Shown here: positions 49,736 through 61,065 of the stretch, piece by piece | Layout: every line of letters starts with the position of its first letter | Numbering within the stretch: the stretch's first letter is position 1 | DNA from: Impatiens glandulifera | Lineage: Eukaryota; Streptophyta; Magnoliopsida; Ericales; Balsaminaceae | Reading direction: 5' to 3' | Length of the DNA: 64,000 nucleotides | NCBI RefSeq assembly: GCF_907164915.1 | Contig: NC_061862.1 | Coordinates: 78,076,218-78,140,217, forward strand | The notes under the pieces: generated by a model | Database searches by the model: none | Told to the model about the DNA's origin: nothing | Seen by the model: only the letters and a program-made list of their open reading frames with translations | Translations under genes and position numbers: made by a program

Positions 49736-50973
49736 ACAACAATAGAAGGGGGTTGAATATTGTTGTATTAAACTTGACTTTTAATTCAATTTTAATCCTG
49801 TTAAAGATTAAAATTTGTTTATATTCTTCATAAGTTGTCGCAAACTCTTGAATTGTTTTAAGTGCGAAAATGCTTACTAGATTTGAAGCGGTAGATGCAA
49901 GACGGAAAGATGCGGAAAGTAAATAACACAAGAGTTTTATGGATGTTCGGAAATTAAACTTTTACGTCACCATTCTTCTGTTTTTTGAAGGATTCCACTA
50001 GAAGACTTTGGTTTGCACAGCGTCTATATAAACCCAGTCAGAACTCAAGACTTAACAACTACCTGTTCTAAACTCCTAGCACTCACTCTGTTGAACATAC
50101 AACTTTCTGTTCAACTTACAATATTGAAAATACTCTCAGCTTATACAATGTATGCTTTTTACAATTAGAGAGAGAGTAAGAACTTAGAACTTATATATCT
50201 GTTTATCTGTAAGAGAACTAGAACTAGAGCTTGAACTAGAGAGATCACCGTTGTATTCTGAAGCTCTTTTATATTGAAGCATAGCAACGACCGACTCTGA
50301 TTCTTGGATTGTGAAATGACTGGGAAGGATTCGTCGTACCGAGAATCTAGATATTCAGGGATCCACCGTACCGGAAATACAGGGATCCGCCATTCATAAA
50401 TTTAGGGATTTGACGTTGTACCTTGATGTCTTTTGATGTTGAGATGTAGGCAACAGTCGAATCTGATACGTAGATACGTGTCGACTATCTAATGGTTGAA
50501 CACTTAGTGGAAGTTGTAATAAGCTAACTAGGAAGTCTGCTTTTAATGAACTTTGTTGTTCACTATGCTGATGAGCTATGCAGATAAGAAGAGCACTTCT
50601 TCAGACAACTACTGAAGCAAGGCTGCTGCTGCCAACGCTTCTTCAGACTGTTGTTAAAGCAAGACATCTGCTCGCGCTTTTTCAGACTGCTGCTGAAGCA
50701 AGGCGTATGCTCACGCTTCCTCAACTTGAGACGTTTGCTTGCGCTTCTTCAGCTTGAGACGTCTGCTTGCGCTTCTTCAGCTATTCATGCGCATAAATAT
50801 TTACACAACTTAGTTTTATATACTTATAATTCATCATCAAAACTATGTCGTATTTGATTAAACTTAGTTTTATTCACCTAAGTTTATTTTAATCAATTAA
50901 TGCATTTAATCTTAATTAATTATTTCTCTTTTAATTAATTTTTTCTTTTTCTTCATTTAACTTATTCTAACCA
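49736..50973. mobile_element. LTR-like sequence within the possible organelle-derived block
   Basis: The motif agaagggggttgaatatt at about 49743-49761 is typical of plant LTR elements, either as polypurine tract or LTR end. It is followed by ~1.2 kb of non-coding sequence starting TGTTGTATT (49761), with a possible end at ...CTAACCA (50973). On the minus strand a TATAAAAGAGCTTC occurs near 50270. No target duplication was found and the boundaries are uncertain. Confidence 0.3.
50595..50795. repeat. Minisatellite of 'cttcttcagactgctgctgaagcaaggc' type
   Basis: Units begin with cttcttcag near 50599, 50638, 50677 (ctttttcag), 50716 (cttcctcaa), 50744 and 50772. The first three are ~39 bp apart and the last three ~28 bp. 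Each unit contains the self-complementary pair cttcttcag/ctgaagc, so it can form small hairpins. Confidence 0.7.
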
Positions 50974-52095
50974 GTTCGATACAAAGTAGACTCCCCATTC
51001 ATTAGATAGAGAAGATCGCCAACTTTTCGTGATTCGCTGCCAAACTTTTTCTAATTCAATGAATATTCTCAAGAAGTAAACCTTAAGTGTTGCGAAAGAA
51101 TAGAATGGGGAACGAAACAAAATGTACCGTATTTTCTGCTTCACTTTATTCCCGCTCAAAGGAGCGCTTGAACTCCACTAGACTGTCCCTCTTACTGAAA
51201 GGAAATTTTCTATGACCGAATTTTCTATGACCGAATTTTCTATGACCATTGGTCGCCTACTAACTTGCCTAGCTTCGGCTTTCGACAGCTTCCAGCTAAT
51301 AAATATATAACTTTTTATTTTGAATTTTATTAATAGAATAATATAGTATATCATTCGTGTTTCTGTTACAATACAGCGAAACTATATGGTTCGAATGAAG
51401 AGAAAAAGAAAGGTTATCCACCTTCAAGTGAGGTCCCGCGGATCGTGAACGGATTCGCCTCTGTGATCGTTGGAACCCAATTTGCTATTCTCCCATTTCT
51501 TCCTATTCATACCACATACATGGCGCGAATCCTGAGCTTCTTGTTACCGATAGACATCAATTCAAGTCGCTGAGGGACCTCTTCGCGCGCGAGAGCATTA
51601 TAACAATGGAAGCTTAGCACATCTATCTTCAAAGAACACATGAAAAGGAAGACGAATCAAAACCATAAAAAAAAACGAATGAATCTTGGAGGATTTCCAA
51701 GAAATTCTTCGATTTCTTCAAGAAGCGGATGATTAATCATTCTCACGTTCCGTGCAAATCAGGCCTTGGCCAATCCACGTGACCTACTTGATGAATGTCG
51801 GCGATTGAGACATCATAAATTGGTCTGCGGGCATCGCGATAAGTCATCTGATAGAATCGAACTTTTGATTGATCTAGACACTTAGGATACTATGGATTAA
51901 GTTAGGGTGGGTGGTACCGCTTAGATTGCGGCCAATCTTGCTAACAGGTTTGGGCTTAGAGTGCGTGAAACTCATCAATACAAGGCTGCTCTTTGCAGCT
52001 TGCAAAAAGAAGGGTTTGGTTCCTCTTGTAGCTACCACAACTGAGCGCTTTCAAATATTAAGTCAGTCATGTACGTCTAGCTCAACCCTTAGACT
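50974..52095. other. Possible mitochondrial-type DNA insertion, right part
   Basis: Again GC-richer, with phrases such as gaggtcccgcggatcgtgaa, cgctgagggacctcttcgcg and aatcaggccttggccaatcc. It has a 15-bp direct repeat (ttttctatgaccgaa, three units, 51205-51249) and short frames without recognised domains (for example a 65-codon minus-strand frame at 50962-51159). Its style matches 49241-49735, as if one block had been split by the LTR-like sequence. Assignment to the mitochondrion is inference. Confidence 0.32.
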
Positions 52096-53160
52096 TTTTT
52101 ATATTTATTCTTGAATTCTAGTCTAACTCTCCTTTTTGTCTGCAATTGGATCTCCAATAATTTACTTACGACTTCAGAACGAAAGCAGAAAGATAGCAAG
52201 CGGTCACAAATGATTCAATGAAACTTTCTATGATTTATTGTCTAAAACTCCATTTCTTTCTTTCTTTCTTTGGATTGCTAATTTTGCATTTGCATATGCT
52301 ACAACTAATTTTCTTAGTTTCGGCCACACATGATCGCAAATATATATTTTTTTCTTAAATCCTTAAAGGTTTGTTTAAATTATTTTTTCTTTCACCCTTT
52401 TACTTTTATTTTTGATTTTTTAAATACTCAAAACATTAAAATAAATATAGCAAATATTTAACCAATTTATTATTATTTCTTTTATATTTTTAGGGTTAAA
52501 TAAATAATTCTTTCAAATGAAATGGTTACAACAATTCATTCTAAATTATTTATTTTTATCCCTTATTTTTTTATAAAATTATTTTAGATAAATGAGTGCA
52601 ACATTTATCTTAAATAATTTTATTTTTATTTTTTTTGACCATTTTCCTCTATTAATTAGGTTTTAATTATCACAATTGTCTAATTAATTATTTTTAATTA
52701 ATTTTTGGCCATGAGGTTAATTATTTTGATTTTATTTATTTGAAAATAATTATTTTATTATTATAAATTGGAGTGTAAATTTTTTGTGTTTACAACCCTA
52801 TGCTGGATTGAATCGGGCGTGGGTTGTACCGTCGATTCTTGAGCGCAGTTTGGGTGAGGATATAGGTATGGTTCAGATCGGGGTCAACGCGGCTTGAACC
52901 AAAGTCAAAACGGGGCGAGGCGCAAGGGTAAACTAGACATGACTAGGGGTGGTAATGGGTATCGATATGTTCAATACCTGTGAAAATCGAGACTATAATC
53001 TTAGTGAGTAATAAATTGTTATTTTAATTTCTCAACCACTATGAGTCATTTTAGTTATCATGATATATTTAATAGAATCAATACATTTATAATACATTTA
53101 TGCTCTTACATTTATCCATCAAGACTAAGACTCTAGTTAGTACAAAATGATGATTTTAAA
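52096..53160. other. AT-rich DNA with a short GC-richer repeat island
   Basis: Mostly AT-rich. At 52790-52990 phrases such as gggttgtaccgtcgattctt and ggggtcaacgcggcttgaac, then taggggtggtaatgggtatc at 52944, look like the end of a hAT-type repeat. No gene. Confidence 0.4.
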
Positions 53161-53167
53161 GCCTTTT

Positions 53168-53234
<67 letters not shown>
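53168..53234. repeat. TA dinucleotide microsatellite
   Basis: About 66 bases of uninterrupted TA between ttcttta and aactcaa. Confidence 0.95.
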
Positions 53235-53238
<4 letters not shown>

Positions 53239-53530
53239 CAAAGCCTTGAGTTTTAAACAACTTTTTTTATTATTAAGAGACGAGGTATTCTTTCTCAATT
53301 TGTGGATTAATTTGATTTATTTCGTTTCTTTTTTTCAAATGTTACTCTTATTTTAATTTGTTTAATATAAAAAGGTTTGTAATAGTTATCCCTAAATATT
53401 TAGTGAAATAATGAAGTTTCTTTTTAGAGAATCGGTTTTTAAAAAAATACCTTTCCTTATTACTTGTTTTCTGAAATCTTCAATTTAGTTTATAAGAGAG
53501 ATTAATGTTTTATTTTTTTAAAGAAGTTTA

Positions 53531-54305
53531 TAGGGGTGTTCAACCGGTCGGTTAACCGGTTCACCAGTTAAACGGTTCCGGTTAAGACCGGTTTTGCCAT
53601 TTATTTTATAAACCGATTAACCGGCCGTTAATGGTATCGGTTTTACCGGTTCTAGTTCTACTGGTTTTGATCGGTTTCGGTCAGTTAACCGGGTTTAACT
53701 AGGAACCGATAATTCAATTTTTTAAATTAAGTAATAAATTTATGAAATGATTTTTTTTATAAATTATTGTTTGCACTTTCCTATTATAGTTGAAAAAATT
53801 CAAATTCATTATGTCGATTAGTCTTTGACCAACAAGTATATAGGCGAATATGATTGAATCTCCTTCTCAACCGATAGAACGGAAAGTAGAATCGGTAAGT
53901 TTTAATAAATAATGGTTATCTGAATAAATTATTTTAGTTTGTTTTTAATTTATTTTTGTAAAATTTTATATAAATTATAATGTTTTTATAAAATTATTTT
54001 ATAAAAATTATAATTTAAAATTTAAAAATAAAAAAGATTTATAAATTATTAAATATTATTTATAATATATCTATTATTTATAAAATAACTAATACAAATT
54101 ATAAAATATAAAAATATATAATTAAATTATTACCGGTTTACCGGTTAAACCGTTAGAAAAATAGGTAAACCGAAAACCGAACCGTTTAACCGGTAAAAAA
54201 TCGGTTGACCGGAACTGTTACAACCGGTTAACTAATAAACCGTTAAAATGGAACCGGTTAACTACCGATTCGGTTGGGTTACCGATTTTCCGTTTTTTTT
54301 TACAG
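53531..54305. mobile_element. hAT-like 'accggtt' fold-back repeat, right end eroded
   Basis: The left end is TAGGGGTGTTCAACCGG, sharing TAGGGGTGTTCA with the element at 8266. Clusters of accggtt/aaccggt at 53544-53710 and again at 54130-54300 can pair across an AT-rich centre. The expected right terminus (tgaacaccccta) is not found, and no target duplication can be set. Confidence 0.5.
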
Positions 54306-55930
54306 CGCCAGAAATTTATATTGAGAAAATGTTGGATATTTTTTATGGACTCATTGCAAGTGCTGACTTTTTGTTCCCTTTGTGTTCAACCTTTGGCTAA
54401 ATTAGAACTACAAACTAATTTAATTTTTAAAAATTAAAAAAAAATTATTAATCTTTAATATTATTTTATAAACGGGTATAATTCTGTTACCGTATCAAAG
54501 TTGCTGGTATATCGTTAATATTCATATATTACTTATATTATATTGATATTTTGTTATATATCAAAATAACGTACGATGTCAAAAATTTCAGTATAAAATC
54601 ATATATATATATATAAATAAATATATATATATATATATAAATAAATATCATACCAAACATATACGTCATTAATTACTCCAATTATTAATTTTAAAGTGTT
54701 CAAACTTTTCTTATTATTGGATTTTTATTTTGACACGATTACAATTGTACTACACTTTATGGAGTTTAATAATTATTTAATTTAAAATATATATTTTTGT
54801 TAAAGTAATGATATGATATAAATTTATAAAATTATTGACATTTTGAGTCAAAACTTATGACCACACTCAAATTCAATTCTCAAAAAATATTTTCAAATGA
54901 GTTCATTCACGTGCCACAAAATTTGTACACTTTTATTGAATTATTGAAGTTTTATTTTGTGTAAAGAAAAAACAAACAATACTTTATGACATTCCAATAT
55001 AAAAAAATTTCTTATCACATTCTAGCATTAATTACACAAGGGATATAATTATTACTGTTATTTTTTTAAAATTATAATTTATTGTATAGAGATAGTTTGA
55101 TATTAGGTTATTTGAAGTTTTTTTTTTTAACATATCACATCATTATGATTTAATTATCAAACTAATTAATTCATTAATAAAAATATTAAAATATTTTTAA
55201 TTTACTTTTATTAAATTTAAATTTTAAATATAAATATATATTTTTAATAATTTATCTAAAACAAATCTCAAATAATCCAAATTTTTTATCAAATAAATTT
55301 TTTATTTTAGATATTATTCAACAAAATTTTTAAAATTCAAAATTAGCTCTAAAATAAACATCTCTATCTCTCCAAATTAGAACCTTTTGAATGAAAAAAA
55401 ATAAAGAGTCAATATGTTTATTACTAACAAATATAAATATTTATTATGTTTGTACATAAATCAAAATTTATAATAATAATTGGTAGAATGTTTTGGTTCA
55501 ATTGATATTTTGAACATTTAATTAAAATATATTTTGTTTTAACAATTTTAAACTTGTGGTTAACTTATTATTTAAATATAAAATTTATTAATAAATAAAA
55601 ATTAATATCATAATTTAACCACTCGAAATTTTAATGAATTAAAATATTGAATACAAATTATTTTAATTCAGGTAATCAAAACTTTTAATTAGAAAAAAAA
55701 TTGATAATTGAATTAATAATATGAATCTTTTATTTATTTATAAATTTTACATAAATAATAAGTTTATTATTTATAATTTTTTAATTTAATTAAAAAAATA
55801 TTTTATACCAAATAAGAAAAAAAATATTTTAAATTATAACTTGAAATATATTTGAATAAAATTTGTTAGTCAAAATAAAACAAATGATTAATAAACAAAA
55901 AAACAGACTTAGCACAAATAAACAGGATCT
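54306..55930. other. AT-rich intergenic DNA upstream of the small membrane-protein gene
   Basis: TA-rich runs at about 54600-54640 and a fragment of the common MITE at about 55095-55310 (gtttgatattaggttatttg on the left, aaataatccaaa on the right). No gene. Confidence 0.45.
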
Positions 55931-56043
55931 GAGAATTGATTAGAGGAGAAAGACGAGTTCTTGTTCTACAAACGCCAGCGGTGGTAGCGTAGAAACAAAG
56001 GGCGAATTCACAGAGAAAAAGAAAGAACAAATCTCAGAAAGAG

Positions 56044-57366
56044 ATGAGAGACTTCTTTGGCGTCAGATCGTTGCGATTCCTGTTGTTTTTCTCATCGATC
56101 GCTCTACAATTTCTTTCTGGTTCGTTACCTTTCTCAGATCCCCAATCTTCTCTTCTCTTCTCTTTCTACAAACCATTGCAACTCAACAAGGATTGTTATC
56201 TTCTTCGTTCATCTTCTTATCTAATTTTAGGTTTACATTCTTCAGTTTTGTTGATGATCTGTTTTTCTAAGCTTCTTTATTGCTAATTTTACAATTCTAT
56301 GATCTGGTACTATATATAATCTCACGTGGATTGTATTTCTATCTGTGGATCTGCAATAGGTATTCACAAAATCAAAGACTATTATGTTCTTCTTCTTTCT
56401 GTCAATTGAGTGATTCACACACTAATAAAACTGTTTGAACTTTTTCATAATAATGATTTCTTGAGACTGCTGTTTATATCTTGCTGCAATTCGAATCTAT
56501 CTAGTATCTATCTATATATTATAATACATGTGATCTTCAGTCAGATAACAAACAAGGTAAGGTCATTTCAAGATACATGGTAATTAAATTTAATAGGGTT
56601 TGAAATCTGACCAATATTCTCATTGTCCTTGTTTATCTTTTGTAGATCACTCAGTTTCCAATGAACATTGCTTCTTTGTTTGTCTTTTTTTCTTCTTCCA
56701 TTTCTATTCATTTGTACAAATCTGTAACCTAGGGTTTAGAGGAGATTTAAGGTGAGGAGGTAGATATGAGAGGAGACTGAACTTCCATTCAACATTCTGA
56801 CATAATCCCTTATAGAGAAATCCAACTATTATTATTATTATCTGCTATTTACAATAACAGTAACAAGAATCCTCTGAACGAGTCTGCATTCATGGTAGTT
56901 TTCTTGATTTGAATCATAACAATTCATACTATTCTTCATGAGACAAATGATGTAAATGACCCATTCCTTGTTTGATGTGGGTTATTTAAGATTAGTATCA
57001 AATAATCCACTATCCAATCAACAATCTTTTAATATATATTTATGCCCCTACTATATTTCTACTCAAATAACCTGATTTTCAATAATCTACCACTTGGCTA
57101 TTTGAATAACCCCTAATTTTATCGAGGTGGTTTCAGGAATTTGCGAGGATGATTCAGGAAAAAATGAAGAGAAGAAGGAATCTAAGAGTAGTAGTACAGG
57201 ATCAAAGATAGCTGTCATATGTCTTGTAATTATTGCAGCTGTTTCGTTATCCTTCTTCCTATTCAAACTATGGCAAAAGAAGAAACGTGAAGCGCAATAT
57301 GCACGCCTCTTAAAGTTGTTTGAAGAGGATGATGAACTTGAACTTGAACTCGGCCTCCAAGATTAA
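56044..57366 (+). CDS. Small single-span membrane protein with signal peptide, function unknown
   Basis: Two exons, 56044-56119 and 57137-57366, join G|GA across a GT-AG intron to give 101 aa. Residues 1-25 (MRDFFGVRSLRF then LLFFSSIALQFLSG) look like a cleaved signal peptide. A short acidic and Ser/Lys-rich luminal or extracellular segment follows (CEDDSGKNEEKKESKSSSTG). Then comes a transmembrane helix (IAVICLVIIAAVSLSFFLF), a basic stop-transfer sequence (KLWQKKKREAQYARL), and an acidic tail ending EEDDELELELGLQD. This predicts a type I topology with the tail in the cytosol. I recognise the general layout of a conserved plant 'transmembrane protein' but no functional family. The start is the only ATG that gives a signal peptide and splices in frame. 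Confidence 0.75.
56120..57136 (+). other. Intron of the small membrane-protein gene
   Basis: 1017 bp, from GTTCGT to TTTCAG. The 3' third (about 56960-57115) has MITE-family sequence (tgtttgatgtgggttattt, then aataacctgattttcaataa), so part of the intron is transposon-derived. Confidence 0.6.
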
Positions 57367-58560
57367 ACCCATGTTTCCCATTTTTATTATTCCAAGATCT
57401 TCAGGTGCGCCTCCTAACTTACCTGATTGTTTGTTATCTTCTGTCTTTGTTTGGAATATTTCGATTTTAGTTTCAATTCTTGCAAATTGACATAAATTGC
57501 CCTATTAGAGAAGTAATGAAAAAGCTAGCTACTAATGGTTGTGCATTTAACAGGAAACTTAAGAGCTCGAAGTTCATAATTTTCTGGTTTGGTATAAAAT
57601 TTCATGATCCAATCTATAAGAGCTCGTTTGATGATGGGGTTTTTTGTGTGTTTTTTACCAAAAAAAACTTCTATCATGTTTTGATTCTTTTCCAACATCA
57701 ATTCATTAACCAAGATTCTCTTATTTTATTATTATAAAATTTAAATATAAAAAAAACATTATAGTAATTCAATAAATTAAAAACTCAAATAACCTATTTT
57801 TCCATCAAATAAGTTATTTTCTTCAAATAACCCAACATCAAACAAGCTCTTTGGAAACACTCTTGGAGGTGGATTAGTTTGAACGAGAAATCATTATTTT
57901 CATCTATAGTTTCTGAATATATGTCTAATTAAGTTAAGTTCCAAAATCATTATTTTGTTTAAAGTTATATGGAATTTATTGACATTTTCTAGCCCAGAGC
58001 TCCAAAAAGTATTTATTCACTCTTTTATCCATAACTTTCCCTTACTTTTTGTAAGTACATCCGAACTCTAATTCTTGAATTATTGTGTGTAATCAATATT
58101 ATTATTTGTAACGATCATTTGTCTCATGTATAGGCTTTCTCAAAAATGATGATTGAAGGAGAAATGATGAAGAAAATCAAGTTTGTAGCATAAACACGAT
58201 GTAGTAATATATATATATCTTAATTGAAAAAAAAAACATTTTTAATACAAATTCATATGATTCTTCCTTAAATACGTGTGAATTATTATTATTATTATTA
58301 TTATTTGTTTGATAGATAGAGATAGATTCCCCTTAATTTTCTTGTATGTGTACTTTAATTGAATATTATTATTCAAATCTCACAACACTTAAAATACAAT
58401 TTTGCACCAATATGGAAATTATATTCTCTCTTTGAAAAAAATGGATAAAAATAAAAAGAATTTGTTTTATTTCACATTTCTCTAATTTTTACTTTTATTT
58501 TAAAATTATTATTCATTTATTAAAATGAAAAGTTCTATACATATATATGAAGGGAAAATA
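57367..58560. other. 3' flank and intergenic DNA
   Basis: Probable 3' UTR followed by a MITE at 57618-57851 and AT-rich DNA with an ATT triplet run near 58278-58303. No gene. Confidence 0.45.
57618..57851. mobile_element. MITE with ~16-bp inverted termini
   Basis: Left end AAGAGCTCGTTTGATG; right end on the other strand AAGAGCTTGTTTGATG. Internal sequence near the right end (caaataacccaacatcaaac) is the phrase repeated as fragments across the window. The target duplication is not clear. Confidence 0.6.
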
Positions 58561-58565
58561 AACAA

Positions 58566-58591
58566 ATATATATATATATATATATATATAA
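58566..58591. repeat. TA microsatellite
   Basis: About 24 bases of TA following aacaaa. Confidence 0.85.
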
Positions 58592-59387
58592 AATGATGTT
58601 TCAATTTTAAAGTGTCCGGATCATCATCAGGAATCTATATATATATAATGATGCTTAATTTTTAAAGTGTCCGGATTGCCGGGTCGAGAGTTGTGGTTAA
58701 TTTGAATACTTGGGTCGGATTGTGGGTTGACCCGTTTTTAAATTTAAAACGGTTAAAAATAAAATTAAAAATGCTAGAGGTATGTTTCGAACTTGCAACC
58801 TAATAAAATAAGTACAACTCTTTAACCAACTAGGCTACATAGACTTTATATTTTAAATTCAACACAAAATTTGATAAACGCATGACGTTTTAATATTAAT
58901 ATAAGTTCAACTTTTTAACTAACTAATATATAATGATGTTGAGTAAATGGATATTTAGGTCGGATTGTGGGTTGACTCACCCATAAACTTAAAACGGTTA
59001 AAAATAAAATAAAAAACGTTATCCGTAATTTTTTTTCAACGGTTTTTTATATTATTTTTCGTGCAATGCACAGGCTAAATGCTAGTATATATAATGATAC
59101 TTAATTTTTAAAGTTTTCGGATTGTCGGGTCGAGACCTGTGGTTAATTTGAATATATATGTGAGAGTAATGGATACTTGGGGTAGGATTGTGGGTTGACT
59201 CGTTCATAAATTTAAAACGGTTTAAAATAAAATAAAAAATGCTTTAGGTATATTTCGAACTGGCAACATAACAAAACAAGTACAACCCTTTAACCAACTA
59301 AGTTAATAACACTTTAATTTTTAAATTTAATACCAAATTTGATAAACGCTTGACATTTTAACAATATAAGTTCAAATTCTGAACTAA

Positions 59388-59426
<39 letters not shown>

Positions 59427-60050
59427 GCTTAATTTTTAAAGTGTCCGGATTGTGGGATTGAGAGCGGTGATTAATTTGGATATATATGTGAGAGTAAATG
59501 GATATTTGGGTCGGATTGTGGGTTGATCCGCCCATAAATTTAAAACGATTAAAAATAAAATTAAAAATTCTATATGTATGTTTTAAACTTGCAACATAAC
59601 AAAACAAATACAACCTTTTAACTAAGTGTGATTGTGATATGGTTTGCAGAGGTATAATAAATCGGTATCAATTGAAAATGTTTAAAAAATTATGAATCAA
59701 ATATTTGATTGACTAAAGTGTGGTCACGATGCTAAATATTAAAAAATATGAATCAAATATTTGATTGCCAAAATAAAATTGTAAGGTCATGAAATGAAAG
59801 GTTCATTCGGAATTTTAAAGTGTCCGGATTGTTGAGTTGAGAGTTGTGGTTAATTTGGATATATATGTGAGAGTAAATGGATACATGGGTCGGATTGTGG
59901 GTTGACCCGCTCATAAACTTAAAACGGTTAAAAATAAAATTAAAAATGTTATACGTATGTTTCAAACTTGCAACCTAACAAGACAAGTACAACCTTTTAA
60001 CCAAGTGTGATTGGGATATGGTTTGCCGATGTATAATAGGCCGATATCAA
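58592..60050 (-). repeat. Cluster of ~310-bp modules in reverse orientation
   Basis: The phrase ttttaaagtgtccggat (or close) starts near 58607, 58656, 59107, 59433 and 59814, followed each time by a gggtcgagag-like segment and by tgggtcggattgtgggttga. On the minus strand the tRNA-like A-box tagcctagttggtt and B-box gcaagttcgaa are present near 58840/58790. These are the same modules as at 5.7-9.0 kb, in the opposite orientation. Confidence 0.7.
58634..59085 (+). mobile_element. Minimal 452-bp non-autonomous Helitron
   Basis: Starts TCTATATATATATAATGATG after an A, and ends with the hairpin GTGCAATGCAC about ten bases before CTAG, followed by T. It contains one module only. It is inserted inside another copy: the sequence before it (ttttaaagtgtccggatcat) and after it (taatgatacttaatttttaa) belong to other modules. 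Confidence 0.7.
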
Positions 60051-60190
60051 TTGAAAGTGTTTAAACAAATATGAATCAAATATTTGATTGACTAAAGTAT
60101 GATGTCACGATGCTAAATATTAAAAAATATGAATCAAATATTTGATTGACAAAATGAAAGTGTAAGGTCACGAGATTAAAGATTCTTTCG
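59628..60190. repeat. Two ~190-bp direct repeats flanking a module
   Basis: The segment from 'aagtgtgattgtgatatggtttgc' through 'aatcaaatatttgattgcc' to 'ggttcattcgga' at 59633-59813 recurs at about 60003-60192 with the same order (gggatatggtttgccgatgta, aatatttgattgac, gattctttcgga). A module lies between them, so module and spacer were duplicated together. Confidence 0.65.
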
Positions 60191-61065
60191 GAAAAAATAT
60201 GTGATGAAATATGTGAGAAGATAAGTTGTTTTACCGAAATGAATAAAATGTGGAATGAGAATGTTTTATTTTTATTTTAATATATTATTAGTGATTTATT
60301 AAGAATTTTAAACATTTAATACATATTATTATATTTTTTTAATTTTATTTTTATTTTTATCTTAGTGCTATCGGGCACGGAAATTTTCCGAGTTATTTTA
60401 ATATTTGAAAGGTTATATTAACATTAAATATTTAAATATTCTTATTATTTGTTTTTGTATAAAACAAATTTTATTAATTTATATACGTTGTAATGTGTTT
60501 TTTTATTTTAATAGTTATTTTTTTAACTAGATATTGAGCCTAAATTATATATAGGGCAAATTACTTAGGTGACCCTCAAGTCAAATTATTTTGATCGCTT
60601 ACTTTTAGCTCTCGAATTATTTTTTAAAACAAATTACCCCTTAAACTTTCTGAAAGGTCACCAATGACCCTCAAACTATCAAAAGGGGTCACTAAAGGCC
60701 TTCTGTCAATTTTTTCCGTTACACATAACGACCTCTAATTAAAACCCTCACTTTCAACCATCATTCTCTCTACAGATTTACAGAAGAAAAATATAGAGTG
60801 ATCACTCTTTTACTCCCGTTCTTAGCTTATAATTATGGGCATACTTCGTTCTTTTGACCAATTTACAAATGTGGTGCTGGAAGGTGCTTGCAGGGTCGGC
60901 CCTGGGGTAAGCCCGACAAACCCTCGGGTTAGGGCAACCCATTCCCCAAGGCAGCCCATTTGTTAAAAATATCAAAATATTTAGATATAATTATTGCATT
61001 TTTTTAACATAAATGGTAGTAGCTTGGTGGTTCAAGTTATACATAAAAATTTATTATAGTTAGAT
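60191..61065. other. Intergenic DNA with repeat-like segments up to the plastid junction
   Basis: 60550-60790 contains phrases such as aattacttaggtgaccctca and gaaaggtcaccaatgaccct, resembling a dispersed plant repeat. At 60894 CAGGGTCGGCCCTGGGG is a typical hAT-type terminus, followed by aagcccgacaaaccct and ggcagccca. No gene. Confidence 0.45.
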
